In this document: piece by piece, positions 41,801-57,992 of the stretch
Numbering within the stretch: position 1 is the stretch's first letter
Layout: each line of letters starts with the position of its first letter
Assembly: GCF_018143015.1 (NCBI RefSeq)
Contig: NC_054755.1
Coordinates: forward strand, 6,744,124 to 6,808,123
Reading direction: 5' to 3'
Length of the DNA stretch: 64,000 nt
Source of the DNA: Lytechinus variegatus
Lineage: Eukaryota > Echinodermata > Echinoidea > Temnopleuroida > Toxopneustidae
Made by a program: the position numbers and the translations under genes
Notes under the pieces: model-generated
The model's input: only the letters and a program-made list of their open reading frames with translations
Database searches by the model: none
What the model was told of the DNA's origin: nothing

Positions 41801-44800
41801 GAAATATTGATAGATGAGTGAATTACCTGAATACCAATGCCTTCGTGGGGAGGCAATGTTTAAGACCCATCAAAGGGAGAGTTTTGAGAGTTGCCATGGA
41901 TTCAGCATCTCATCACATTGTTGCTATGCACAACAATGAATTATTCCTTTCTGGATTGGACAATATAAACAATTCTATTAATTGCTTTGATTGAAAAGGG
42001 ATAATTATCAGACACAAAAAGAAAACTATTTGAAAGAACATGATCCTTTTATTGATAGAGAGCTGAAAATAGGAACAACTAAAAGCAAGCTCTGAAACCT
42101 TTTGAGGACATGTAGCATAAAAGATTTGAATGGCGGGAAATCCATGGAAATAGCTAACATGAAGCTTTCATCAAATAGTTATGTTTAGTGGTCGCATAAA
42201 TTAGTATGTACCGGTAGGCTAATATATGCATGGGCCTCTACTACTACTCTAATCAAACACACAAAAAATATGCCTGCTTTGTAAATGGTCATTTGATTCA
42301 TGGATGAAGAGATAATACAAGAAAATATGTTCAATGTGCGATGCAAAAGTGAGCTCAATTTTAGAAATAAATACATGAAATTGATCCATTACGTGCTGAA
42401 CTCAACACAAGTGAGGTAAATGGGTACCGGCAGAAAGAATTCTCAAAAAGCTTGTGAGCACCAGAATTGGCAGTAAATCTTAGCAGGGATGAGCATCTTG
42501 AGCAACTAACAAGACAGATGTGCGTTTTACAAATACTGTATATTATTATCATTATTAAAATAAAAAGCTGATAAGTGAATATGCATATGACATAGATGGC
42601 ATACAAAAGCACTGTGACCATTGTCTAATGATAGTAGTAAACTTCAAGCAAGGAAATGATATTTTTGTGCTATTGAAATATTGCTACTATCAATATTTTG
42701 AAAGAAAATCCCAATCTATTTTCATAAAAAAATCAATTGCAGTCAAAACAAAAATGGCTTGTTCACCCCTACCAGTAAGAGCAAACAAATCAAGCATGAC
42801 AACGGATCATCTGATGAAAGACTAGATAGGCCTAGGGGCGGGAAATCTGAACAGCAACCACTCAAGCAAGACGACAGCCCACAAAAAAGAGAAAAAGGGC
42901 TAACATTTGGGCCAGCCAAATTCTGTGTATTTAAATGAATTTGGAAAACTACTTTAACAACGTCATCCTCCCCGCTCGCTCTGTATTTTGGGGGCACATT
43001 CACAACATCATCCTCCCCGCTCGCTCTGTATTTTGGGGGCACATTCACAACATTTACTTAGCTTACAATGGTATCAACAAATCTATGTGTCTGTAATATT
43101 AATAGTTTCATGAAGTCATAGTTGAACTGTTGGTGAAAGAGCCAAAAAGCCTATCATTCAGTTTAACTCCTCAAAGTGGACATATGTAATGTCAAAGGAA
43201 TATTTGATATTTTAATTACACTCAGAAAATGAATTGAAGTTCCTCTCTATTGTTTTTTTTTTTTTAGATCTTTGCAAGTATGAATATGCCATGGTAATCA
43301 CACACGATACAACTGCACAATGATTTACATTGATTTCTGAAATGTTTTATTGATTACTATTTATTTCATTTCACTTTCATTCATTTATCATCTATTTTAC
43401 TTATCCATCCATCTATCAATTAATTCTTTATTTACTTATTTGTTCATTTATTCCAATCTCATATTTGTACCCCAAAATCAATTAATAAATAAATCAATCA
43501 ATACATCATACAATTGATCAATCAATCAATCAACCAGCTATCAAGAAATCATTAAATCCATCCATCCATTCATTCACATTCATCCATCCAACTATTCATC
43601 CATCGATCAATATATCCATCCATCCATTTCTTCACCCATCTAATCATCCATTATTTGGGCAGGATATTTGTAACAATATCACTATCAACAAACAGGTTGA
43701 TCTCCTTTTGTAAAGTACATGATTAATGGTTTGTATCCACTCATTCCACTGGTAGGCGATCTAATTCTAAGATCATCATGACTATACCCACTTGGTCTAC
43801 AAATCACTGTTTGGGCTTACCATCACTTGGTTTAACTGTCATTTAGTCTAATGCCTATACGGTCTATTTCAACTATGTCTTATCATTTTGTACTCTGCCA
43901 AAGGAAAGTAGAGCCTAACTGGAAAAAAAAGGTAAATGGCAAATGGGCTGTATGGCAATCAAACCAAATGATTCTAGGACAAACTAGTTGTAGACCAACT
44001 AGAATTAGACCAAGTGGGATGAGACCAAACAATAAGTATACAAAGTGAGTGTAGACCAAGTGGCAATTAACCTACTACTCTTACCTCTAAATAAGGGAAA
44101 TGGTTGTACTCTAATCTAATATTTCGTAGTCCGTTTAAAGGTAACTCTAGCTCACGTATAATTGGAAAATGATTGAAGGCATCTGGATAAGAAAGCAAGT
44201 GAAATGATAAAGAGAAATCATTAATATCTTGAAGTTAGAAGTCAAAATCAAGAAAAAATAAATGAACAGCTAACAAGATAAATCTAAGAGAATTAAATTT
44301 TCACAACAATACATTGACTCGACTGTCAGAAATAAGTAGTGCTGACCAATGGGTTTAGAAACAATGTTATAATTTTAACAAGTGGAATGCCTCTGGCCGT
44401 CTCACCTGCATCACGCAGTTCAATATAGCAGCAGTGCTGACTTTGAATACTACTCTTACTCGCACAAGATGTTCAGTGATACATGGTTACTCTTATGTCC
44501 ACTTTTTATGAACTAGACCAATAAACTTACAGAGATATGATGGTTATTCAACAAAAAAAACCAACATGGCCAAAGTTCATTGACCTTACATGACCTTTGA
44601 CCTTGATCATGTGACCTGAAACTCAAACAGGATATTCAGTGATACTTGATTACTCTTATGTACAAGTTTCATGAATCAGATCCATAAACTTTCAAAGTTA
44701 TGATGGTAATTCAACAGATACACCCAATTCGGCCAAAGTTCATTGACCTTTGACCTTGGTCATGTGACCTGAAACGTGCACAGGATGTTCAGTGATACTT

Positions 44801-47800
44801 GATTACTCTAATGTCCAAGTTTAATGAACTAGACCAATAAACTTTCAAAGTTATGATGGTAATTCAACAGATACCCCTGATTCGGCCAAAGTTCATTGAC
44901 CCTAAATGACCTTTGACCTTAATCATGAGACCTGAAACTTGCACAAAATTTTCAGTGATGTTTGATTACTATTATGTCCAAGTTTCATGAATCAGATCCA
45001 TAAACTTTTAAAGTTATGATGGGAATTCAACAGATATCCCCAATTCGGCCAAAGTTCATTGACCCTCAATGACCTTTGACCTTGGTCATGTGACGTGAAA
45101 CTCATGCAGAATGTTTAGTGATACTTGATTAACCTTATGTCCAAGTTTCATGAACTAGGTCCATATATTTTCTAAGTTATGATGACATTTCAAAAACTTA
45201 ACCACAGGTTAAGATTTCGATGTTGATTCCTCCAACATGGTCTAAGTTCATTGACCCTAAATGACCTTTGACCTTGGTCATGTGACATGAAACTCTAATA
45301 GGATGTTCAGTAATACTTGATTAACCTTATGGCCAAGTTTCATGAACTAGGTCCATATACTTTCTAAGTTATGATGTCATTTCAAAAACTTAACCTCAGG
45401 TTAAGATTTGATGTTGACGCCGCCGCTGCCGCCGTCACCGCCGCCGCCGTCGGAAAAGCGGCGCCTATAGTCTCACTTTGCTTCGCAGGTGAGACAAAAA
45501 CAGATTTCAGAGTTAAGGGAGTTTGATTTTTAACCATATGTTTACTTGTGGACAGTTCATTGAATCTCAATGTTTATGATTCAGTATGGAAACATTTCCT
45601 CCACTGGCTTTTTACATATCACAAGTACAATGTTTGACAAAACATACAGTATGATAAATTAAATCAAACATTATCATAAAAAATAATGAGATACTATAAA
45701 ACAAGATTACATAATGCATCCAGTTCTTGTTTTGATAAATGCAGATAAATATTTCAAATGGCTTGACAGAACTCATCAAAGAATAACAAAATGTTACCTC
45801 TTCAACTTTTCTTTTGTGAGTGACATCATGCATATACGGCATTTCATTTCAATCACATCAGATGACCTCATAGTCATACCATCACAAAATTAAGATAGAA
45901 AATAAAAAGCTATGTGACTATTTGATGAATTTTTGCCAGTTTTTTTTTTTGTTCTGGTTAATCAACAGCAACTTGACATGAAGCAAGCTTGAATCTAAAC
46001 TTACCAAAAGGTAACAGGTTTTCACCAGCGTTGACATAGGCAACATTAACAAAGAGTTCAAAATCTTCTTCCTTGGCGTCTGTCAGATCCTGACCAGATA
46101 TATTAACTGAACACAGGTCTGAGGGGTCTTCCACACAACAGTGTTTCAGCTATATGAACACAAACACAAAATAAAAGAAAATACGGTAAGATTGGCAATC
46201 ACATTCCTATTGGAATTACTAAAATGTAGTTTCCTTAACATCATACAAATACAGAAATAACCAATTACCTTGTACCTTGAAGAATAATCCCTTTCAGCAG
46301 CTCCAAAGGTTGATATAGATACCACAAAACATTCCTCATAATTTCAGGGGCAAACAGATTTTCTATGTTCTTGACAATTTCATCTTTTTGTTATTGAAGA
46401 CACAGATATTAATATTTTTGTCTTAAATTTTCTAATGCCAAGACTAAAAAAATAATGGAGATTTTTATTTATTTTTTTACAAATCACACTTCATTTTCCC
46501 TGTTCCTAATGAGTCAATCTCTTACCAAAAAGAATCCATCTAAAACTCCTGGGGTTGTACTATCTTCCTCCTCATCTTGTACGAGTGTCTCTCCTTTCAC
46601 CCTTCTTTCCTCCTTCTCTTTCTGTTTGCGTTCATACTTGAGCTGCGCATATGTCTTGGGTTCTGCTCCGGGCTCGGTTAGATGTCTGATTTGTTCTGTT
46701 CGATGAGCAACCAACCATGCTCCAGCTAAAGAACGACACAAAATATGAAACTAATTTAGTTAGGCCTAAATATTTATTGAAAAGGCATGAAGTCATATTG
46801 GGTGGTTTTGAAAAGGTAGTCTCAAACAATGAAACCAATGTCATGCATTGTTTTTATTTTAATAGGCCTATGTGTGTACAATGAGAAAAGGTCTTCCATT
46901 TATCTTATTTCCATTTCCAAGCCCTTTCTATTACAATTTTGCATTTATAAGCAAACAATTAAACATATTAGGAAGATATTGTAAATTTGATAGATGCAAC
47001 AGGTCACTAAAAAGCCAGCTTTACATGTCACAGGAAGCTAAATTCAACTTTGTTACAAGAGTTTCAGCATTTGGTCTACTGAGCCCAAGATCTTGAAGAT
47101 CTTGAGTAAGCTAGCAAACCATTATTATAAAGCACTCAAAGCATAAACAGAGACCAAAATACAAGAAATTTCGAAGCCTTTTTGGTCTTTGGATTACACA
47201 AAAAACATGAGTTCAAACAGTTGTAATCTTCCCCAATTTTATTATATGTTATATTACCTAACATTTTGTACTAAAAATTGATGAGACTACTTTATAACTT
47301 TTCCAAATGGCTGTTTCAAATTGATTGTCTGGACAGACAACAACTGGGTATACACATTTTCCTAATGATTCATAATCAAATGTATAAAAAATCATAAATT
47401 AATTCCAAAGAAGTGAAAGAACTGATAAAGGTCTGTCTAGACTTTGGAAACTAAGTTGAAGCTTCAAACTTATCAGGAAAATTATTTTGATGACAAGATA
47501 ATAAAAAATAAGGGGGGGGGGGAATAGAATCCAGAATATCATCAACTTCAAACATCAAGCAAATCAACTAGCAACTGTTAACTAGAAACAAACAAGACCC
47601 TGTTCTTCGTCATCCTCGTTTGGCAGCTCGGAATCCAAACAAGACAAGGTTTGGTTGATTAGTCTGGTATCTGACATGATCTTTCCACCATATTCACCTT
47701 GCTCAAAACAATGGAAGAGATCTACAACTTACAAGTCGCCAAGAGATCACAAGTCATTCAATTTCATGTTTCTCCTCTGTAAATTGCATTAACTTTACTC

Positions 47801-48472
47801 AATGAAACTCACTGATTCAGTCAGAGGATCAGTCAATAGTCAAACATTAACTTCAATCTAAATCAAATCTGGTGAAAATTATGTTGTTTGTTGAGGTGAA
47901 TCTTGACTTGACATGCTTTGCTTGATGATTTTTAGAATTAGAGTTTAGACTGTGAACCGATAGGCGATAATAATGATGAATGAATGATAGGCCTACTCGG
48001 TAACTAGATCTAGTTAGTCTAATTGTAAAAATCACAATTGTGTTGAATAACTGTCTTTTACAAGTTCATTAATTCAGTTTTCAATGCAAATTGTGACTTT
48101 CTAAGACTCTACTAATACCACTACCAGCAACACATTGTCAGTTCACACACACTGTAGTAACGTTTTACTCAGTTCAGCCGTGCCATTGTCATTGATCCCC
48201 ACACTCCCCCTGTCATATAGACTGCATGCAATTGCCAATGCATAGCTCTCCACTCGCGACGACACGGACTTGTTTACAAAAGGATAACCGACGCTTACGA
48301 TTACGTGGGGAACGTTTATGTCAAATTTACACTATTTTTGCCATAAAACTAAAACACATGATAATATATCTTTACCACTATCAGATGATCCAAATATCTG
48401 TCGAACAGGAAAGCAGTTTGAAACAAAATGACTGCTCCCTTCATCTAATTTGATGCCAGCAGGCACAGCCAT
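32851..48472 (-). CDS. XRRA1: X-ray radiation resistance-associated protein 1 (leucine-rich repeat protein), complete, 13 exons
   Basis: Exons in transcript order (plus-strand numbers): 48376-48472, 46526-46725, 46005-46149, 44085-44182, 39965-40110, 38344-38454, 37514-37725, 36875-37026, 36054-36266, 35325-35675, 34633-34953, 34283-34450, 32851-33012. Every junction is GT/AG and phases close exactly: 2376 nt, 791 residues, close to the length I recall for human XRRA1. The start (MAVPAGIKLDEG) is the first ATG and aligns with the vertebrate N-terminus, including NCFP(V/A)R. Residues about 100-147 hold LKHCCVEDPSDLC and NAGENLLPF. Leucine-rich repeats run from about 150 to 285 (VLDLSHNNLS, LRVLYLTGNQL, LEILNLDDNNL, LRQLNLDKNEI) and resume near 375-430 (LTSLSLAYNK, LQELIIHNNPL). 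They are followed by PPLLKRYLTSRLGI and RMVRRKP, typical of the family. The C-terminal part is low-complexity and charged, with the conserved PVFLTQ and a predicted helical end. The human protein is linked to X-ray response; its biochemical role is not settled. Head-to-head with NKAP. Confidence 0.97.
33160..33440 (+). mobile_element. tRNA-derived SINE in the last XRRA1 intron
   Basis: GAGCGTTGTGGCCCAGTGGA head, mutated B box GGTTCTAATCC, CCTTCAGCAAGAAATTTATC, CTGCACTCGACCCAGGTGAG, CTAAAGCCGGGGTAATAATA, ATTATTATT tail. Opposite orientation to XRRA1. Confidence 0.88.
33938..34120. repeat. MITE with GTGTTTCATGAA ends in XRRA1 intron
   Basis: GTTTCATGAAGGTTGTCAGC at the left; GCTGACAACTTTCATGAAAC at the right; an inner CAGCACTGAC/GTCGGTGCTGAC pair and a GATTGGCTGTGAGG core. 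A 19-bp poly-G run precedes it. Confidence 0.85.
34503..34625. repeat. (CAT)n microsatellite in XRRA1 intron
   Basis: Interrupted ATCATCATC runs next to the exon ending at 34633. Confidence 0.85.
37090..37435. repeat. Long interrupted (ATC)n microsatellite in XRRA1 intron
   Basis: About 340 bp of ATCATC, ATTATC and ACCATC units between exons 8 and 7. It opens spurious ORFs in both strands (Ile/His-rich and Met/Asp-rich). Confidence 0.85.
37869..37973. repeat. TTTCATG-type MITE in XRRA1 intron
   Basis: GTTTCATGGACAAGTG, AAGCTACTGAAATCCTTGCA, TCTGATTGGCTGAGAGC, then GTTTCATGAAACTCTCCCC: same plan as 32570-32716. Confidence 0.7.
38058..38190. repeat. 34-bp tandem repeat in XRRA1 intron
   Basis: AAGATTATTATGCCAAA-type units start at 38058, 38092, 38126 and 38160, i.e. 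an exact 34-bp spacing, four copies with point differences. Confidence 0.85.
38557..38714 (-). pseudogene. Near-identical partial duplicate of XRRA1 exon 6 with its acceptor
   Basis: Positions 38557-38714 repeat 38372-38529 at an offset of 185 bp; I see a single base difference (CACG against CAGG near 38515/38700). The copy carries 75 bp of intron, the acceptor AG and the first 83 nt of exon 6 (which is 38344-38454), but not the last 28 nt or the donor. In the transcript it lies upstream of the true exon. Read-through from the copy's acceptor keeps the frame through the exon part, then reaches an in-frame stop (TAA) in the intron sequence before the true exon 6. Confidence 0.93.
39115..39225. 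repeat. Family B MITE fragment in XRRA1 intron
   Basis: CAAAGGGGAAACCCTGACAA, TACAAAATATTGGTGGAGG, GAGGAAAATCCATCAAAGAT corresponds to one arm of 30778-31271; the other arm is absent. Confidence 0.65.
39377..39522. repeat. TTTCATAAA-type MITE in XRRA1 intron
   Basis: CCAGGTTTCATAAAAAGGTC at the left, CAGTTTTATATGAAACAGGG at the right; CCAATCGAATTGCAGGATT in the middle. Confidence 0.7.
40166..40268 (-). pseudogene. Two decayed copies of XRRA1 exon 5 start and acceptor
   Basis: The boundary of exon 5 (40087-40127 on the plus strand: TTGTTGTGTGAAAGGTCC, AATACCTACAATGAAAAAAG) recurs at 40166-40209 (acceptor AG kept) and 40228-40268 (AG lost: TACGAC). Both are upstream of exon 5 in the transcript. 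They carry about 24 nt of exon and the acceptor only. Confidence 0.85.
42385..42550 (+). repeat. SINE body lacking the tRNA head
   Basis: GTGCTGAACTCAACACAAGTGA, GGTAAATGGGTACCGGCAGA, GAGCACCAGAATTGGC: matches the body of the SINE at 14866-15134; ends in TATTATTATC. Confidence 0.6.
42959..43048. repeat. 45-bp tandem duplication
   Basis: 42959-43003 and 43004-43048 differ at one position (AACGTC against AACATC). Unit contains CATCCTCCCCGCTCGCTCTG. As 45 is a multiple of three, an ORF on the minus strand stays open across it, but this lies in an XRRA1 intron and I do not call a gene. Confidence 0.9.
43401..43655. repeat. ATCA/ATCC tetranucleotide microsatellite
   Basis: Long interrupted run of CATCCATCC and AATCAATCA units in XRRA1 intron 4. 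Confidence 0.9.
44399..45495. mobile_element. 1.1-kb inverted-end element with six internal repeats of about 160 bp
   Basis: Starts GTCTCACCTGC and ends GCAGGTGAGAC, exact inverted ends. Six internal units begin near 44472, 44635, 44788, 44951, 45114 and 45306 (spacing 153-192). Each has TTCAGTGATACTTGATTAC, CAAGTTTCATGAA, AAAGTTATGATGG; five carry TGACCTTTGACCT. The right end has a GCCGCC-rich stretch and GCGGCGCCTATAGTCTCAC. The plan (unique flanks, core of roughly 160-bp repeats) recalls pearl-like and related elements of marine invertebrates (family knowledge, not verified). Located in the XRRA1 intron between exons 4 and 3. Confidence 0.85.
46726..48375. other. XRRA1 intron 1, nothing recognised
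   Basis: Plain AT-rich intron; a poly-G run at 47512-47521. No exon or clear repeat seen. Confidence 0.6.
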
Positions 48473-49160
48473 ATTGCGACATTGCTCATCCCTTGGTTTA
48501 TTGTCATGACAACATTGACATTGTTTACATGAAAATAACCGGTATTGGCAAAGAGTCTCCCTTGCCCTCTATGATATGAAATGATAATTCCAAAGAAAGA
48601 ATACTCTACGGGTGGTCTTGAATGATATTCATCTAAATGATATTTATGGAAGGGTTCCATCTCCCTATTTTCCATGTAACCAAGAAACAAAACAAAACAT
48701 CTTGCCAGAATCTATCCGAATAATCAAACGGATTTCATTTTATCCGGATATCCGCGCGAACTTTAACCTCATGCCGATGCCGGAAGTTCGTCTATGCTGA
48801 ATCGAAATGAACGATGGTATTCTCCAAAACAGTGTAAAGTTTGAAGCCCTTCCCTGCGGAAATCATCAGATTTGAACTCCGATATCTACGGTATGATATG
48901 CAATCATGTTTTTCTTTTAGACAAAAAATAAATAAAATGGCTCTCTCAATCTCATTTTCATTTTAACGTCAAAATAAGACTTGCTTTTGGCTTCGCACTT
49001 TGCACTTCATGTTTGAGCTGCGAGCTGAGCTGCGCCATCGCGATGGCCGTTCGCGACTGTCTTTCCTGCCCGCAAGTACTGGCGTGGTACAGATAGTAGC
49101 TGCCGCAAGCGGCTAACCAGCCGCCGGCTGCTTGTTGTATGGCAGTGTATCCTAAGTATT
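48473..49160. promoter_or_regulatory. CpG-rich candidate promoter region of XRRA1, possibly bidirectional with NKAP
   Basis: Directly upstream of the XRRA1 start. Contains an ETS-type site CCGGAAGT (48780-48787) and a CpG-rich block (about 48990-49140) with the perfect palindrome GCCATCGCGATGGC (49034-49047), in sharp contrast to AT-rich surroundings. No TATA box recognised. NKAP is divergent, with its first coding exon at 51070, so its 5' non-coding exon may start here too (inference). Confidence 0.45.
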
Positions 49161-49257
49161 GTGTCAGTGCTTTAAAAATGACAACTAGAGGAAATACAAT
49201 TAAGAAAAATCTGCATTTTCTATTTATTTTTTGGGGTACGGTATCGTACCGGTATAT

Positions 49258-49704
49258 CAGTAGAGGCGCACGGCCAATATGGGAGACTCTCTCCAATAGG
49301 GGAGACAATCTCCCACATTGGAGACTTGCTTTGCAAAAGGACAAAAGAAACGACACCAACAAAAGCATGATTTTTTCCACCCAAAATTTTGTCTCACTGA
49401 GGTCATAAGCCCATTTGTTTTGTGTGTGATTGACAACAAAAATCCTTATCAAAACAAAAGTAGACGGTGAATTTTTAAAGTAGACGGTGAAAAGGGGTAA
49501 TTTGTCATGAGGAATCTGCTTATCACATTTTTATTTGCCGCCAAGGTAATCCTTTTGCCGCAAATGTAAACAAAGGAAATTAGTCTCCAAAACTGGAGAC
49601 TGTCTCTGAAATTGGATACCCAAATTCTTTACAAAAGTCTCTGATATTGGAGATAATTTCCCACATTGGAGACAGTCTCCAATATTGGCCGTGCGCCTCT
49701 ACTG
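49258..49704. mobile_element. 447-bp TIR element with CAGTAGAGGCGCACGG ends
   Basis: Left CAGTAGAGGCGCACGGCCAA; right, on the opposite strand, the same 20 bases; TATAT on both sides suggests a 5-bp target duplication. Near both ends are clusters of GGAGAC/GTCTCC (e.g. GGAGACAATCTCC), which are small palindromes. No transposase ORF. Confidence 0.88.
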
Positions 49705-49709
49705 TATAT

Positions 49710-51069
49710 GATGAAAGTTTGAAACTATTTTAAATTCACAATTTTTTTTAAATTTGTTAAACCAACTGGCATGACTGGGGCCCTTTTCTCAACACCTGGG
49801 GCTGGACAAGTTTAATATCTTTATCCACCAACCACGGAGTTAGTTCCAATCTTACTAAACCCGTTTCTCGAAAGGCTTCCTAACTAAAATACCTTGATAT
49901 CGATATTATCGATAAAAAGAGCAGACGAGACGTAGCCTTAGTCACAAAATAGCATAATTTTCAAAAAGAAAAATTATAACAAAATTGCACTTGTTCACTG
50001 CTACCACCCTGCCTGTGGGGAATCTACAGGTAGGACTATGGTATGCCAATGTTGTACAGAGCACACACTTTAAAAAATCATTAAAATATCATTTCTGTAA
50101 CCAAAATTACTAATTTCCATACAGTTGAAATTGATTTTTCATTGGTAACTTAAGAAGAATTTTTGAATTCTCCAGAGCGCTCAACAACTTGAATTTTGGG
50201 CATATTTTTGTGTACGCCCTCTATTGATGGAAAGTAATATGGCAAGAAAATTTTCATTTTTTGATCTCTATCTTAAATTAAGAAAAAAATGATTTAATGA
50301 ATCAAATTTAAATAAGAGCCAAGTTTTAATATGAATAATAGGTGTAGAAACTGTCAGAGTAAAAAAATCAAGCATTTTCCCCAAAGAAAAAGAGGAAATA
50401 AGCCAAACATTGCCACCCTTATTTTGCCACACATGGAGATATAACTGAGAACAAGGTTATATCATAACCTTGTTCATTGAATGAGTGCAAAATTGCTAAT
50501 ATTGTGATGAATTGGGAATTTCATCTTTTAAGAATAATAGCACAGGTATATTATACACCATACATACTTAGACCATGAAGACTTGAGCATTCAATTGCTG
50601 AGAAAATGGAATTATGAATAATTGATCTCGTGACTAAAAAATCAAATGTGGACGTTGAGATGGTAACCCCCGGGATATCCAATTTTAATAGTTAACGAAA
50701 GTAAAACCATAACGGTTTTCGTTGTAAAATGATGATAATTACACATGTGCTTTAAAAAAATTTTTGGTGAAATTGTACGTAGTACCCGACCCTGACATAA
50801 GGGAAAGGTACTGATGCAATAATATCAGCTTGGATGGGTTGGGGGACATACATGTAGTGAGGAGAAGAGAAATGGCAAAAATAAAAAATAATTATAAAAA
50901 ATGAGAATCCTATACAATGAATGAAAACTAAAACTAAAAATAGAATAAAAGAGTATGAAAAGTTGTGGTTTTGCCCTCAGTAGTGTAATTCATGTACTAC
51001 TGAAGAGATAATGATGATATAAAGTAAGACAACTTTAGTTACACTATTTTCATTTGTATTATTTTGTAG
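49710..51069. other. Upstream region of NKAP; probable first intron
   Basis: AT-rich with no coding exon. It ends in a pyrimidine-rich stretch and TTTTGTAG before 51070, a good splice acceptor, so at least part should be intron. Confidence 0.5.
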
Positions 51070-51080
51070 GTACTACAAGG

Positions 51081-56223
<5,143 letters not shown>

Positions 56224-56289
56224 AGATGTTGAATAGGACAGTCAATAAGGCTGCATTTAACCAGAACATTTGAAGTGCCATACTTAATT

Positions 56290-57070
56290 CAATCTTCTAC
56301 AATTTGGCATCAATGCATGCATGCCGCTTCATACCCAGGAGGCACAATGGAAACGTAGAATTGGATTGATAATTACACTGTACTTTGGAAATGAATGAAA
56401 TTTCTATGACGGTATCTTCAATGCCAATATCCTGTATCTAGGTATTATTGTATAGTTGCCACTGCATACCCATGAGATATAACTTGGCATCAATGATGCT
56501 GACAAGTGTAGGTGTCTGCGTGTTGCCATATTTCCATAGTCAAAATGATTTCTCATAGGGTTTGAATGAATTGTGCTTGACTCCATTTTTGAGCACTGAT
56601 CTCTTACGGATAGGCACTATTGTATAGTTGGCTCTTCATACCCAGGAGATGTAAATTGAGATATCATGATGTTTACAACAATGTTGGATACCTCATGTTG
56701 CCATATTGCCATAATCAAGATGTTTTCTTGTGAGATGTGAATGAACTTTGATTGACTTCATCTTTAACACTGATCTCTCGTGACAAAGCGTGACAAGGCA
56801 TTATGTCATAGTTGCCTCGTCATACCCAGGAGATGTGAATGGGGACATAGAATGTTGATGTCAATGTAGGCTACAGTATGTTGTCATTCTGCCATACTTG
56901 GGATGATTTCTCATTAAGGTTTGAAATAAGTAACTTTATTTGACTCCATCTTTAGCACAGATCACTAAGTTCATCTCTTATCACTAGGCATTATTGTATA
57001 GTTGCCATTTTATATCCAGGATATCAAATGAAGACCTATGATGCTGATATTGATGTGCTGAGTGTAGCCA
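56290..57070 (+). repeat. Tandem repeat of about 180 bp in the NKAP 3' UTR
   Basis: CATACCCAGGAGATGTGAAT-like motifs occur near 56331, 56465, 56637, 56820 and (degenerate) 57010. Each is followed by a TTGCCATATTGCCATA block, a TGACTCCATCTTTAGCACTG block and TATTGTATAGTTGCC. Four to five units of 130-190 bp, diverged. Confidence 0.8.
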
Positions 57071-57201
57071 TTTTGACCAGTACCGGCGTTAGAGAAGTGT
57101 TGGTGCTAACAGAACACTTACATCAGGCATAGTCACATATTTTGGATTGTGATTTCAATTGTTGATGTGTGATGTGAATAATGCATTGTTGTGACATCGG
57201 G

Positions 57202-57342
57202 GGCCCTTTTCATAATGGACTTACAACTAACTTACTTTGCCATTATGGTAACTATCATAGTAACAGGGCTCAGCAGCCAATCATAATCAAGGTTTCCATG
57301 GCAAACTTACCATAGTTTTAATGCTTTATGAAACAGGCCCCA
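57202..57342. repeat. TTTCATAA-type MITE
   Basis: GGGCCCTTTTCATAATGGAC at the left, TGCTTTATGAAACAGGCCCC at the right; internal TTACCATAGTT/TATGGTAACTA pair. Confidence 0.75.
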
Positions 57343-57459
57343 GGCATTGCTGCGACATTAGGGGTTGTAACAGGGCACATATTAATGCATTCTTAGTGCT
57401 AACAACATTTCTGTGCGGCCGGTACAGGGAGATAGCCTATCACAGATTAGAATATTGGC

Positions 57460-57606
57460 CTCATTTCATAAAGCTTCAATGGCAAGTTATGATCGAGTGT
57501 TCTAGGCTACTGAAATCCTGCAATTTGATTGACCAAGAGCAAATTTGTTATACATTTCTTGAATTTGTCATTGATTATTGATATCAAGTTTTATGAAACA
57601 GGAACC
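57460..57606. repeat. TTTCATAAA-type MITE
   Basis: CCTCATTTCATAAAGCTTC, core CTACTGAAATCCTGCAATTT, GTTTTATGAAACAGGAACC. Confidence 0.75.
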
Positions 57607-57992
57607 TGTCGCGTTATGATAAGCAAACAGTGACTTGTAAAAACAATATCCTCCATAAAGTTGTTTTTATTACAATGTCAAGGAAAATTAAGTTATATTT
57701 CTTGTACATGATTATATGCCTAGCTTGACCAGCTTTTTATAAGGCTAGTGTGATTTTGGATATTCATGTTACATTATACTTGGTCAAATTTGTACTTAGT
57801 CTAATGTCCAGATAGTCTAATCTCCATTTTTTATTATTTGGCACTTTGTCAAATGCAAATTAGGCTCATCGAAAATTAATATAATAGTACAGATTGGATA
57901 TGAGATAAAATGGGTATAACCAACAGGATATTGGATAAAAAGAGTAAGTGATGTGGACTAAATGACAATTGGACAAAATGGTCTAGACCAAA

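Larger units (their letters stand above)
40270..44080. other. XRRA1 intron 4, no coding exon
   Basis: Between exons 5 and 4. Contains a GC-rich block of unknown nature (about 41505-41650, with CCGCGGCCGGG), a headless SINE (42385-42550), a 45-bp tandem duplication (42959-43048), an ATCA/ATCC microsatellite (43401-43655) and a stretch repeatedly reading TAGACCAA (43790-44070) that resembles one at 57780-58290. Confidence 0.6.

Noticed and set aside
44472..45410. Regular repeats with unique stretches, CRISPR-like at first glance
   Set aside because: Units of about 160 bp are continuous diverged repeats without spacers, inside an inverted-end element in an animal intron.
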